The notes under the pieces are model-generated. The model did not search any database. It was not told the DNA's origin and saw only the letters and a list, made by a program, of their open reading frames with translations. A program made the translations under genes and the position numbers. Below are positions 40,061 to 49,458 of a stretch of 64,000 nucleotides of DNA, one piece after another. How positions within the stretch are numbered: the first letter of the stretch is position 1; every line of letters starts with the position of its first letter. The DNA is from Tolypothrix bouteillei VB521301 (lineage in GTDB: Bacteria > Cyanobacteriota > Cyanobacteriia > Cyanobacteriales > Nostocaceae), in NCBI RefSeq assembly GCF_000760695.4, contig NZ_JHEG04000001.1, positions 368,314 through 432,313 of the forward strand, in the 5' to 3' direction.

Positions 40061-43000
40061 ATGTCGATCGCAAATACTTTTATCAAACGCCCGGTCTTAA
40101 CTACCGTTTGTACCCTAGTGATTCTGATTGTGGGGAGCGTGTGTATTCCTTTGTTACCGCTCAATTACTTGCCGGATATTGCGCCGATTCGCGTTCAGGT
40201 CTCAGCAAGCTATACTGGCGCGGATGTGGAAACTGTCGAAACTGCGGTAACAACCACACTAGAGCGACAAATCAATGGCGTCGAGGGAATGCAGTACATG
40301 ACCTCGAACAGTTCGGCGGGGAGTAGCCAAATCTCGGTGTATTTCGGACCGCAGACGGATAAAAATATTGACCAAGTGAACGTGCAGAATCGCATTGCCC
40401 GTGCCACGCCTCGGTTACCAACGACCGTGCAACAATTTGGTGTGACGGCGCAAACGGCTTCTACAAGCATTCTGCTAGTGTATGCGGTTTATCCAGAAAA
40501 TAATGAGTATGACGCACTTTTTATCAGTAATTATATCGATCTGAATTTGCGGGATCAACTGCTAAGAACACCGGGAGTCGGTGATATCACGATCTTTGGT
40601 GAGAAGCAGTATGCGATGCGGTTGTGGCTCGATCCCAATGCATTAGCGAGTCGGCAATTAACCGTGGCAGATGTTGCAACTGCACTGCGATCGCAAAACA
40701 TTCTTGCAGGCGCTGGAACATTAGGTCAACAGCCTGTACCTCCGGGTCAAAGCTATGAAATTCCCCTACGAGTTAACGGTCAGTTTAGAAATGCATCAGA
40801 GTTTGAGAATCTCGTTATCAAAGTGGGGAGTAATGGAAATTTAATCAAACTCCAAGATGTAGGGCGTGCCGAACTCGGCTCGGAAACTTACGCTAGTAAT
40901 GCGAGGAATAATAGCAAGCCTGCTATTGGTATAGCAATTTATCAATTACCGGGTAGTAATGCGCTGGATGTAGCGAAAAACGTTCAAGCGCAGATGGATG
41001 ACCTGATGAAAGACTTTCCACCTGGATTAAAAGCCCAAATCGTTTACGATACCGTTGGGTTTGTCCAAGCGTCGCTTGAAGAAGTCATCATAACGCTCGT
41101 TGAAGCGATCGCGCTTGTGGTTCTCGTGATTTATCTGTTTCTGCAAAACTGGCGAGCGACTATTATTCCAATTGTTGCTATTCCCGTTTCGCTCATCGGC
41201 GCTTTAGCATTTGCTTACGTGTTTGGATTCTCACTAAACAATTTGACTTTATTTGGATTAATCTTAGCGACAGGATTAGTCGTTGATGACGCGATTATCG
41301 TCGTGGAGGCAATTGCTGGCAAAATTGAACAGGGAGTAAGACCCTTGCAAGCGTCGGTTGAGGCAATGGAGGAACTCTCTGGGGCGGTAGTTTCAACATC
41401 GCTTGTGTTAATGGCAGTCTTTATCCCGGTAGCGTTTTTTCCGGGCTCGACTGGAAAAATGTATCAGCAGTTTGCGTTAGTCATTGCATTCTCAATTGCA
41501 ATTTCTACGTTTAATGCACTGTCATTCAGTCCCAGCATATCTGCCATTTTGCTGCGCCCGCCACAACCTGCAAGGGGTCCGCTTGGCTGGTTTTTTAACC
41601 GATTTAATCAGGTGCTGCAATGGATCGTTCAACGGTATCTCGCGATCGTGAATTTTCTGATTCGCGTTCGTTATGCTGTCATTGGATTGTTCGTGGTAGG
41701 CTTAGCCGCAACCTACTTCATGTTCACTCATGTTCCCACCGGATTTGTTCCCAATGAAGATCAAGGCACTCTATTGGGCATCATTCAAGCTCCAGATGGA
41801 GTTGCTCTCGGTTATACCGATCGAGTGATTGAAAAACTCGAACAAATTCTGCAAAAAGAACCAGAGATTGATAATGTTTTCGCAACTTCCGGATTTGGCT
41901 TTGCAGGTAGTGGATCGAATCGAGGCGTGTTCTTTGCCAGACTTAAGCCTTGGGAAGAGCGCAAACAACCCGAGCAAAGTGCTTCTGCAATTTTAAACCG
42001 AATCAATGGTGCATTTCAAACGATCCCAGAAGCCATTATCACCGCAGTGAGTCCCCCACCGATTCAAGGCTTTAGTACATTGGGTGGATTTGAACTCCAG
42101 CTGGAAGACCGCACCAACGGGCGATTGACAATTGATGATTTTTTTGCTAATGCACAAGCGATTGTAGCGCAAGCGAATCAAACACCAGCCCTTAGAGGTA
42201 ACGTATTTACACAGTTTACCGCCAGTACTCCACAGTTTGAAATCGACTTCGATCGCAATCGTCTTGAAGCGCTCAATGTCGATTTTCAGCAAGCTGTTAA
42301 CACACTCTCTGCCGCCATTGGTTCGCAGTATATCAATGATTTTACACTCGGACAAAGGAGCTATCGCGTTTACGTTCAGGCAGAAGGCAACTACCGTCGT
42401 TCGCCAGATGATATCGGTCAGCTTTATGTGCGATCGGCAGACAACCAAATGATTCGATTGAGTGAGGTTGCAAAACTTACACCTATCACAGGACCAGCCG
42501 TAATCAGTCATTACAATGGCTTCCGCTCAATCAATTTGCAAGGCAGAGAAGCATCAGGATACAGTAGCGGACAAGCGATCCAAACAATGCAGCAAGCGGT
42601 GACCGAAGCAGCAACACCGGGCGTTGGTAGTGATTGGACGGGAACCGCCCGCGAAGAATTAGCCGCCGGTAACTTGGGAATTCTGATTTTTGGCTTCGGG
42701 ATCGTTATGGTGTTTCTCACACTAGCGGCTCAGTATGAAAGTTACATTGACCCTGCCATTATTCTTTTGACCGTACCGTTAGCTTTGTTGGGTGCGTTAA
42801 GCGCACTCGCTTTGCGGGGTTTGGTGAACGATGTCTACGCGAACGTAGCGTTGGTGATGCTGATCGGACTCGCCTCGAAAAACGCGATTTTGATCGTCGA
42901 GTTTGCGAATCAGGCTTTTGAACAAGGCATGACGATTCGACAAGCAGCCTTAACCGCCGCACAAGAACGGTTTCGACCAATTGTCATGACCTCAAGTGCA

Positions 43001-43309
43001 TCATTGCTCGGATTTTTCCCCCTCGTAATTGCTACAGGAGCAGGTTCCGCTTCGCGCTGGTCGTTGGGAACGGCGTTATTTGGAGGGCTACTGGTAGCAA
43101 CGATCTTGAGTTTGCTCGTTGTTCCAGTTCTGTATGTAATTATCAAGTCTTTCGAGGATCGCTTCCTAAATCGCAAACCTTCTCATCGAACCAAACAACC
43201 TTCCTCTAACAGGCACGAGGATGGACAGCCTGTGGCGATCGCACAAGCGCATTCGTCTGCTGTAAAGCAAACTGGCGATGACAGCGTATCTAATGACTCT
43301 ACCTCATAG
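40061..43309 (+). CDS. RND-family multidrug efflux permease (AcrB/HAE1 type)
   Basis: 1082 residues, typical length. Twelve membrane helices with two large periplasmic loops. Visible marks: N-terminal FIKRPVLTTVCTLVI, motif LVIYLFLQNWRATIIPIVAIPVSLIG (TM2/3), GLVVDDAIIVVEAI with the two proton-relay Asp residues in TM4, LVLMAVFIPVAFFPG, FVPNEDQGTLLG in the porter domain, and the TM10 segment VMLIGLASKNAILIVEFAN with the relay Lys. All proton-pathway residues appear intact. A hydrophilic C-tail (about 1045-1082) ends the protein. Works with the adaptor at 38736; the substrate is unknown. Confidence 0.95.
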   Translation: MSIANTFIKRPVLTTVCTLVILIVGSVCIPLLPLNYLPDIAPIRVQVSASYTGADVETVETAVTTTLERQINGVEGMQYMTSNSSAGSSQISVYFGPQTDKNIDQVNVQNRIARATPRLPTTVQQFGVTAQTASTSILLVYAVYPENNEYDALFISNYIDLNLRDQLLRTPGVGDITIFGEKQYAMRLWLDPNALASRQLTVADVATALRSQNILAGAGTLGQQPVPPGQSYEIPLRVNGQFRNASEFENLVIKVGSNGNLIKLQDVGRAELGSETYASNARNNSKPAIGIAIYQLPGSNALDVAKNVQAQMDDLMKDFPPGLKAQIVYDTVGFVQASLEEVIITLVEAIALVVLVIYLFLQNWRATIIPIVAIPVSLIGALAFAYVFGFSLNNLTLFGLILATGLVVDDAIIVVEAIAGKIEQGVRPLQASVEAMEELSGAVVSTSLVLMAVFIPVAFFPGSTGKMYQQFALVIAFSIAISTFNALSFSPSISAILLRPPQPARGPLGWFFNRFNQVLQWIVQRYLAIVNFLIRVRYAVIGLFVVGLAATYFMFTHVPTGFVPNEDQGTLLGIIQAPDGVALGYTDRVIEKLEQILQKEPEIDNVFATSGFGFAGSGSNRGVFFARLKPWEERKQPEQSASAILNRINGAFQTIPEAIITAVSPPPIQGFSTLGGFELQLEDRTNGRLTIDDFFANAQAIVAQANQTPALRGNVFTQFTASTPQFEIDFDRNRLEALNVDFQQAVNTLSAAIGSQYINDFTLGQRSYRVYVQAEGNYRRSPDDIGQLYVRSADNQMIRLSEVAKLTPITGPAVISHYNGFRSINLQGREASGYSSGQAIQTMQQAVTEAATPGVGSDWTGTAREELAAGNLGILIFGFGIVMVFLTLAAQYESYIDPAIILLTVPLALLGALSALALRGLVNDVYANVALVMLIGLASKNAILIVEFANQAFEQGMTIRQAALTAAQERFRPIVMTSSASLLGFFPLVIATGAGSASRWSLGTALFGGLLVATILSLLVVPVLYVIIKSFEDRFLNRKPSHRTKQPSSNRHEDGQPVAIAQAHSSAVKQTGDDSVSNDSTS

Positions 43310-43436
43310 TCTTTGTCAGATCCCCGTGAATCAAGCAACAGGGAAAGAATGCCCGTTTAACAGCTTATTACAAGAAATGAAGATTGAGGCGCAAGTCAAT
43401 GAAACCCTAACTCATGAGATGTACCCTAATAACTAA
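43293..43436 (+). CDS. Possible 47-residue small protein
   Basis: A frame overlapping the last 17 bases of the RND gene, starting ATG 43293: MTLPHSLCQIPVNQATGKEC then PFNSLLQEMKIEAQVNETLT, ending HEMYPNN. The composition is protein-like and the overlap would allow coupling to the pump gene, but no ribosome site or family is recognised. It may be a chance frame. Confidence 0.3.
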   Translation: MTLPHSLCQIPVNQATGKECPFNSLLQEMKIEAQVNETLTHEMYPNN

Positions 43437-43458
43437 AGAGTATGGCGAGGCAAAATAT

Positions 43459-43764
43459 ATGAACGCCAAATTAATCGCTTTCTCTGGCATTGTGACCGCA
43501 GTCGTGGGTACGGGAATTGGTATAGCGATCGCTCACTTATTTCCTTGCCCCTACACAAGCCAAATTTATAAAGATTTAGATCGAAAATACGCCATTGTTG
43601 GTGCAGTTGCTGGCTTGCTAATTGGTTCAAGTCAGGAAATGATTCGGGAACTGAAGCAAGAGCGGGATGAGGAAGAAGATTTGCTACAGGATCTGGATAA
43701 AGCTGTTCGATCGAGTAGGGGAGACCTTAACGAGATCCCCCGTAGAAGGGATCTTCCTGAATAA
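43459..43764 (+). CDS. Small membrane protein of unknown function
   Basis: 101 residues from ATG 43459 (a longer frame from 43414 is less likely). N-terminal membrane helix (LIAFSGIVTAVVGTGIGIAIAH), a short loop with CPYTSQIYKDLDRKY, a second helix (AIVGAVAGLLIGSSQEMI), then a charged acidic/basic helix (LKQERDEEEDLLQDLDKAV). Resembles short cyanobacterial two-helix membrane proteins; no known function. It lies 150 bp after the efflux pump. Confidence 0.6.
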   Translation: MNAKLIAFSGIVTAVVGTGIGIAIAHLFPCPYTSQIYKDLDRKYAIVGAVAGLLIGSSQEMIRELKQERDEEEDLLQDLDKAVRSSRGDLNEIPRRRDLPE

Positions 43765-44278
43765 GATACAGATACATCGTGCAGCTAATTAATACCAACC
43801 CCACCTAAGTCAAAATAAACCTCACCCCAAACCCCTCTCCTGGGAGAATACAGCCAATCTATGGGAGTAAGGGAGGCTCCGCCTCGCGTTTCAATCCTTG
43901 CAGATTGGATCCACAAGCTTCGGAGATACCATCCCAATTTAACTAATTCGCCGTAAGTCCCCCACGCTCATTCGGTACTCCGAATCAGTGGCGGGATATA
44001 AGGCGGGCTGCGACGATTACATCTTTGACCAATTCTTACGCCCTGGTAAGAGAGGAAAAAGATGTATGAGGAGTAGCCAAATATTTCCGGAATAGCTTTA
44101 CTGCAAATAGGATATTATAGTAAGGAAATCAATCAAGGAGGTGAAGACTAGTGGTTCACCACATTAATTTTGAGGGTTGATTGAAAAACCGCAGAGGCGC
44201 AGAGGGCGCAGAGGAAGAGAAAAAGAGGATGAGCTTGAACATCGTTTTACCCATTAAAACTTATGTGGTGGACTACTA
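43765..44278. other. Repeat-rich intergenic region with element-end signatures
   Basis: Contains GAGGCTCCGCCTC palindrome (about 43881-43893), the hairpin ATTCGG-TACT-CCGAAT (about 43968-43983) in a stretch resembling ends of TnpB elements, a purine-rich tandem CGCAGAGG repeat (44190-44215), and the inverted pair ACTAGTGGTTCACCACAT (44147-44164) / ATGTGGTGGACTACTAGT (44263-44280), likely the left end of the TnpB element that follows. No gene. Confidence 0.5.
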
Positions 44279-44943
44279 GTGTTAAGACGAGCTGTAAAAG
44301 TACGCTTATACCCAACGGATGAACAAAAACAAATACTTGCACAACATTTTGGCTGTGCGCGTTGGTGGTGGAACTATGGACTGAATAAGTGCATTGAAAC
44401 TTACAAAGCGACTGGTAAAGGTTTGTCTCAATCTGGTCTAAACTCCATGTTGCCATCGCTCAAAAAAGAGTTTGAATGGCTGGGAGAATGTTATTCACAG
44501 GTGTTACAATCTGTAAGTCTTAATTTGTCCCGTGCATGGTTCGTAATCACAAATTAGCTAAAGCAATATCTGATGTAGGATAGGGGACTTTTACTAACTT
44601 CTTGGCATACAAGCTAGAAAAAGAAGGCAAAGTGTTAGTAGAAATAGACCGATGGTTCCCTAGCTCCAAGCTTTGCTCTAATTGTCATTACCAAGTTGAT
44701 GAGATGCGGTTGGATGTCCGTACATGGGCGTGTCCTAGTTGTGGTACTCATCACGATAGAGATGAGAATGCTGCTAAAAATATTAGAGCAGAGGGTATCA
44801 GAATGCTAATCTCCTCTGGGACGGGGGAGTCTGCCAGTGGAGGGGATGTAAGACCAAATCGCGGACGCAAGTCCAAGACGCGGCAATCCCCTGTGAAACT
44901 GGAAGCCCACACTGTACTTGGTACTCCAACTCAGTGTGGGTAG
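44279..44943 (+). pseudogene. tnpB: Decayed TnpB (IS200/IS605-type) gene
   Basis: Starts at GTG 44279 with a typical TnpB N-terminus (LRRAVKVRLYPTDEQKQILA, FGCARWWWNYGLN). After residue about 88 the central part (including the first RuvC Asp) is deleted, and the frame shifts into MVRNHKLAKAISDVG (from 44536), a TAG at 44581-44583 where family members have Trp, then GTFTNFLAYKLEKEGKVLVE, a four-Cys zinc ribbon (CSNC ... CPSC) and the last catalytic segment HDRDENAAKNI. Missing catalytic parts plus stop and frameshift mean it is inactive. The right-end hairpin remains at 44906-44940. Confidence 0.88.
44906..44940 (+). repeat. Right-end hairpin of the decayed TnpB element
   Basis: CCCACACTG (44906-44914) / CAGTGTGGG (44932-44940), followed by TAGTTCAC. 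In IS200/IS605 elements such 3' hairpins serve as transposase-recognised ends and part of the guide RNA. The outer 14 bases recur inverted at 63729-63742. Confidence 0.65.
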
Positions 44944-45012
44944 TTCACCCGACTGTACCTCCTGATAAGTCGGGGATCTGTAGCAGTCCTAACTAAGTTA
45001 CAAACACCTCTT

Positions 45013-45066
45013 CCTTGTCTCCCTTGTCTCCCTTGTCTCCCTTGTCCCCCTTGTCCCCCTTGTCCG
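45013..45066. repeat. Six tandem 9-bp repeats
   Basis: Six units of CCTTGTCTC/CCTTGTCCC, with the last unit CCTTGTCCG. A heptamer/nonamer short tandem repeat of the kind frequent in filamentous cyanobacteria, downstream of the SLH gene. Confidence 0.9.
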
Positions 45067-45092
45067 GATCTCAAATAGGATTGCTATATATT

Positions 45093-47204
45093 TCACTTCT
45101 TCATTCCAGGAGTACGCCCGCCTTCGTCGTTACTTCCACCATGAGGATGAGAATTTCCAGGATCGCAACCCTCAGCACCGTTACCAATTCCTTGATTGCA
45201 ATGCTGTTTTTTGGGTTTCACCTGTTCGATATTGAGATCTTCAGCTTCTCCTTGCTGTCCAACTTGCATTTGCGATTGTCCTACAGCATATTGCGAGGAT
45301 ATATCTACCACTTCCCCAGTGCTCACCAATGCTTTATAGATCAAAGCGACAACTTCAGCGCGAGTTGCGACTTTGTCAGCGTTGAGAGACTGAACGTCAG
45401 GATAATTAACGACAATACCCCGTTGTGTTAGTGCTGCGATCGCATTCCGCACGTCGCTTCTGATAGTGGTTGCATCAGTGTAGGCGGTCAGAATTGCTTC
45501 TGTAGAGCCGCTGACAGTATAGTTGAGACCTTCTGCCAAGGCAAATAAAGTTTCCAGGCGAGAAAGGTTCATCGTTGGGTTGAACTTATTGCCAGGAGCT
45601 CCCAAGAAGCCCATTTGATAAGCTTCGCGGATAGCATTGTAAGCCCAGTATGCTGTTGAGACATCTGTGAACTTAACTGCACTCCGAATTGTAACTCTAT
45701 CGAAAGCTTGGCTTAGCATGGCTGCAAATTGAGCGCGAGTCACATATTCATCTGGGCGGAAAGTTCCATCAGGGAAACCTTCAATAATTTCTAGGGCTGC
45801 TAGCTCAGCAATAAAATCTTTTGCCCAGTGATTGACAGACACATCCGAAAACTTCACTTGAACGCCACTGGCTGTCCCGATTTCCCGATAGCCCATCATC
45901 ATTTGGGTAATATCGTAAGTGGATCTACCGTCCGCGCTCACTTCTTGTAGTTGTACCAGTTGACCGGGTTTAGCTTTTAAAGCTGCTGCTAAATTAGAAC
46001 TAAAAACATTGAGAGACTGACGCACAACTGCAAATTCACCTTTGGAGAAGGATGCAGGATAAACGCTCGTCTTAGCAACAGTTGAATAACCTTGAGCTTG
46101 GAACTGACTCACTTTAACTTGTTGGGAACTGGTGAAGAAGCTAGCACTTTGACCGCTTACTTGGGAGAAGTAGTCATAGGTGGTAGAACCTTCATCAATA
46201 ACGCCATCAAAGTCAGCATCTAAACCGTAAACAGTACGAACAACTTTATACTGTGTTGGGTTTGCCGATAAAATCAGATTAACGACTGTATTTGCAGACA
46301 AAGATTCAAATTCGCTGTAGCCGATAAAGCGATTTTGAGTATCAAACAAGCGCACAACGACCCTATCGCCTGCTTTCAAACCCTTCACAAATTTAGCTTT
46401 CTGCTTAATCTTGTATTTGTAGTCACCCAAAAAGCGTTCTTTGAAATACCCTTTACCGCGTTTACCTTTAACAGAAATACGGGCGATCGCTTCTGAAAAA
46501 CTCCCCGATGGTTGCAAAATAGAAAGGGTAAAACCTGTTTTGCTCTTAACAGCAACAGTCGCAGCACTGATTTGAGTGCTTTGTACGGATGCAGCAACTG
46601 CACCGCTAGACTGAGAACTTTGTGCGGAAGCCGCTACAGCACTTGCTTGAGTTCTGCGTTGTACCACTACGGTTTCACGGCGTTGGATAGCAGTTGTGCG
46701 ACTGGTAATTTGTTCGTTGGTGCTTCGCACCTTCATCATTGTTGCAGTGATAGCTTGGGTTGATCCTTCATCAAGCTTTGCGATCGCACCAGACTCGTTC
46801 GTGCGGTAAACCCACATTTGCTGGTTACCAGCAACGACAAGTTGCCAACCCGGTACTAAAGCTTTGGTACAACTTCCTTCTTCTTTTAATCCCAAACAAC
46901 CATTGGGCCAAATAATCCTTTCTGCTTTCACAACGCGCAATGCAGAAGCTTCTACACTCGCACGTTGAGAAATGTCACTGAATACCGCTGTTTTAACTTC
47001 TTCTGGTAATAATGAAGCTTTTATGTTAGTATCATCATTATCATCAGCAATTAATAATTGTTGCTTTGCAGAAGTTTCAGCGCTTTGTGCTTCGGTATTT
47101 TTTGGTACGGAAGTTGCCATAGCTGACGATACTGGAGATGCGATCGCCAAGTAAGCAGCTGCCAAAACAATTTTGCCGAAGTTCGTTAAATAGGATTGAT
47201 TCAT
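45093..47204 (-). CDS. SLH-domain surface protein
   Basis: 703 residues from ATG 47204 (a frame to 47231 adds nine residues before the signal). Signal peptide with KIVLAAAYLAIASPVSSAMA. The middle part (about 60-400) is Ser/Thr/Ala-rich with beta segments (YKVVRTVYGLDADFDGVIDE resembles an EF-like Asp loop). Three SLH motifs lie near the C-terminus: VKFSDVSVNHWAKDFIAELA, VKFTDVSTAYWAYNAIREAY and a diverged LTAYTDATTIRSDVRNAIAA. The last 45 residues (NQGIGNGAEGCDPGNSHPHG ... GGRTPG) form a Gly/Asn/His-rich tail also seen in other cyanobacterial exported proteins. It likely anchors in the cell wall through SLH domains. Confidence 0.88.
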   Translation of the reverse strand: MNQSYLTNFGKIVLAAAYLAIASPVSSAMATSVPKNTEAQSAETSAKQQLLIADDNDDTNIKASLLPEEVKTAVFSDISQRASVEASALRVVKAERIIWPNGCLGLKEEGSCTKALVPGWQLVVAGNQQMWVYRTNESGAIAKLDEGSTQAITATMMKVRSTNEQITSRTTAIQRRETVVVQRRTQASAVAASAQSSQSSGAVAASVQSTQISAATVAVKSKTGFTLSILQPSGSFSEAIARISVKGKRGKGYFKERFLGDYKYKIKQKAKFVKGLKAGDRVVVRLFDTQNRFIGYSEFESLSANTVVNLILSANPTQYKVVRTVYGLDADFDGVIDEGSTTYDYFSQVSGQSASFFTSSQQVKVSQFQAQGYSTVAKTSVYPASFSKGEFAVVRQSLNVFSSNLAAALKAKPGQLVQLQEVSADGRSTYDITQMMMGYREIGTASGVQVKFSDVSVNHWAKDFIAELAALEIIEGFPDGTFRPDEYVTRAQFAAMLSQAFDRVTIRSAVKFTDVSTAYWAYNAIREAYQMGFLGAPGNKFNPTMNLSRLETLFALAEGLNYTVSGSTEAILTAYTDATTIRSDVRNAIAALTQRGIVVNYPDVQSLNADKVATRAEVVALIYKALVSTGEVVDISSQYAVGQSQMQVGQQGEAEDLNIEQVKPKKQHCNQGIGNGAEGCDPGNSHPHGGSNDEGGRTPGMKK

Positions 47205-47433
47205 TTTGTCCCACACCATTGAAAACAGCATTAATGGTAAATGCGCCCTAATGCCTCTCTCGTCTATTTATCCCTCTTGCACAGTAAAAATTAACACCGA
47301 CCTCAAAATTTTAAGAAACTTCATAATTTTGTATTTCTTGCGTAGAATTACTGTAATCTCGTTAATTTGGTAAAAACGGAAACCGTTGTGGCGCTCGCTG
47401 CGTTCATTTTCAACCAATTTTCATTACTTTCAT

Positions 47434-48231
47434 TCACCGGGAGTAGCTTTCTGGAAATTGCTTGCCACATTCTTTACAGATGTAACGCTGCTTGCCATGA
47501 CGGTGACCGTTTTTAGACACTGCACTGGAATCGCAATGGGGACATTTGATTGATTTCATTACTTTCATTACCTGGGGTGGAGAAACTTCATTCCCTATTT
47601 CATCCCCTATGTGGGGGCGCAGGTAGGCAAATAACAATACTTGGATTTGCTCGAAAAGCTTCTGTCGGTGGGATTCAGGACTGCGTAGTGCTACAAGTGC
47701 CAATGTGTTACAAGCATGAACGCACACTTCAGCTAGTAGCTGGCATTGTTCTGGAATTAACGCCCGATTGCGCTGCTGTAGTAGTTTTGCCATGAAGTCA
47801 ATCGCTTCTTGGGTAAAACTTTCGTCAATATTTTGAAAAATTGCTGGAGACGTAAAGTATTGCATGAAAACAATTCGGCAAGTTTGGTCTTGAAGAAGTT
47901 CTTTATAGACTGCAGCCATTGCTGAGACAAATCCTTCAAAAGGCTGTTGAATAATTTCTGGCTTGTTGAATTTAGCCCATGCAGCATAGACTCTTTCCCT
48001 GTGACGCAATTCCAAAGCATGGAAAATGGTCATCTTATCTGGAAAAAATTGGTATAGAGAACCGATCGCTGTATCAGCGCGTGTTGCGATCGCATGAGTT
48101 GTTGCTGCCTCAAAACCAACCTCATCAAAGACTTCAGCTGCTGCATCTAGGATGCGTTCAACACGTTGCTGACTTCGCTTTTGCTTTGGTTGACGGCGCA
48201 TAGAAGGGGAAGTTGGTTGCAAGTCACTCAT
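47434..48231 (-). CDS. TetR-family regulator with InsA-like zinc-ribbon tail
   Basis: 265 residues. The N-terminal TetR helix-turn-helix (about 20-65: RILDAAAEVFDEVGFEAATT, IGSLYQFFPDKMTIFHALE) and a helical effector domain (to about 215) are normal. The last 37 residues are a zinc ribbon: Cys230, Cys233, Cys252 and Cys255 within KCPHCDSSAVSKNGHRHGK and QRYICKECGKQF, closely like the InsA N-terminal domain of IS1-type transposases. A 16-bp direct repeat TTTCATTACTTTCATT flanks the coding of this tail (47419-47434 and 47554-47569), as if a short segment had been inserted or duplicated. It is divergent from the Rieske oxygenase gene, its likely target. Confidence 0.85.
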   Translation of the reverse strand: MSDLQPTSPSMRRQPKQKRSQQRVERILDAAAEVFDEVGFEAATTHAIATRADTAIGSLYQFFPDKMTIFHALELRHRERVYAAWAKFNKPEIIQQPFEGFVSAMAAVYKELLQDQTCRIVFMQYFTSPAIFQNIDESFTQEAIDFMAKLLQQRNRALIPEQCQLLAEVCVHACNTLALVALRSPESHRQKLFEQIQVLLFAYLRPHIGDEIGNEVSPPQVMKVMKSIKCPHCDSSAVSKNGHRHGKQRYICKECGKQFPESYSR

Positions 48232-48244
48232 AAAAAAATATATC

Positions 48245-48273
48245 TTGACAAATGTGAATAATCTGTCATGATT
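48245..48273. promoter_or_regulatory. Candidate promoter and TetR operator
   Basis: TTGACA (48245-48250), then a 17-bp spacer ending at ATGATT (48268-48273). The inverted pair TGACA ... TGTCA (48246-48250 and 48264-48268) overlaps it, between the TetR gene and the Rieske gene. It would allow TetR to block plus-strand transcription. Confidence 0.4.
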
Positions 48274-48480
48274 TAGGATAGAAACACAAATTATACCTAT
48301 TTGAAAAAAGAGTGCGACAGAGAGTTGGGTAGAATCAAGCCCAAGTGAGGCTTTTTCAATCCAAAATCTAAAACGCCAAATTCAAGCTGGTATTATTTGT
48401 CACAATTTTACAGAAAAATGGGGGCTAATGCGAAGAACTCAGCCCTGCTGTCAGCTGCATTTTATTTAAGGGAGAAAAAT

Positions 48481-49458
48481 ATGAACCCTATCTTACCTGG
48501 TGCTCCTTGGTTAATTGCTCACAAATCCATGTTGGCTGCAAACAAACCTTTAAAAATTACGCTAAACGGTCATGATTATGTTTTGTGGCAAAATCAGAAA
48601 GGCGAAGTTTTTGCTCTTGATAATGTCTGTCCTCACATGCAAGCTCCTTTGTCGGATGGATGGATCTGCAAAGATAGAAACACAATTGCCTGTCCCTTTC
48701 ATGCACTAGAATTTGATGGGGAAGGCAGATTGTATCGAGAAGGAAAAACAAACGGTCACGCGATTGCAAAACCTTTAGAACTGATTGTTGTCGATGATTG
48801 TATCTGGACATATGGTGGGTTAAAACCAAAAATTCCAGTCCCTAATTTAATTTCAAAATTGAAAACGGGGCTGAATTTTTTAGGAGTTGCTGGAATTAAA
48901 AGTATCAAAGGCAGTTTTTTAGACAACCTTTTAATTAATTATGACTACAATCACCAAAATGGCACCCATCGCGAGTTATTTAAAATCAAAGCCAATCATA
49001 TTGTTAGCTTTGAACGCGATGGGTATTGGGCTAGGGTTATTCAAGAACTTTATAGAGATGACAATACACTGAGTGAAATTTTAAGCAATCCTGCGTTAAC
49101 AATCGCGCCTAAAATGTATAAAGGTACTTTAGAATACGCTTTCCCCTCTCTTACAACCTTTCAAACCCAAACTCCTGCTGTTGAACTGTTACAAACTCAT
49201 GTCCTCTATCCTGAAACGGAAAATAGTACTAAAACTTTTGTTCTTGTCTACACGAAAATGAAGTTCCCTGTTTTGAATTTATTATTAAAAAATTCAGTTC
49301 TTAAAGCTGTCGCAACTGTAGTTGAGCAAGATACAACAGCTATTGAGAACTTGTACCCTAGAGACAAAGCTAAAATCAGACTACCACATGAAGAGATTAT
49401 GTTCTACGCCGAAAGCCTCTACCGGGATTGGGAAATGGCATCTGTTACAAATGTTTGA
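48481..49458 (+). CDS. Rieske 2Fe-2S ring-hydroxylating oxygenase-like protein
   Basis: 325 residues from ATG 48481 (GGGAGAA upstream; a longer frame from 48397 has no such site). The Rieske domain (about 10-110) has ligands Cys50-Pro-His52 and Cys71-Pro-Phe-His74. The C-terminal part (about 150-325) is the helix-grip catalytic-like domain of the oxygenase alpha-subunit group (cyanobacterial members include chlorophyllide/pheophorbide oxygenase relatives), although the mononuclear-iron facial triad could not be located with confidence. No reductase partner is nearby. It is divergent from the TetR gene and its 3' end overlaps the convergent PAS-Crp gene by 14 bp. Confidence 0.8.
   Translation: MNPILPGAPWLIAHKSMLAANKPLKITLNGHDYVLWQNQKGEVFALDNVCPHMQAPLSDGWICKDRNTIACPFHALEFDGEGRLYREGKTNGHAIAKPLELIVVDDCIWTYGGLKPKIPVPNLISKLKTGLNFLGVAGIKSIKGSFLDNLLINYDYNHQNGTHRELFKIKANHIVSFERDGYWARVIQELYRDDNTLSEILSNPALTIAPKMYKGTLEYAFPSLTTFQTQTPAVELLQTHVLYPETENSTKTFVLVYTKMKFPVLNLLLKNSVLKAVATVVEQDTTAIENLYPRDKAKIRLPHEEIMFYAESLYRDWEMASVTNV

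Noticed and set aside
45013..45066. Short repeats as a CRISPR array
   Set aside because: 9-bp units with no spacers; a plain tandem repeat.
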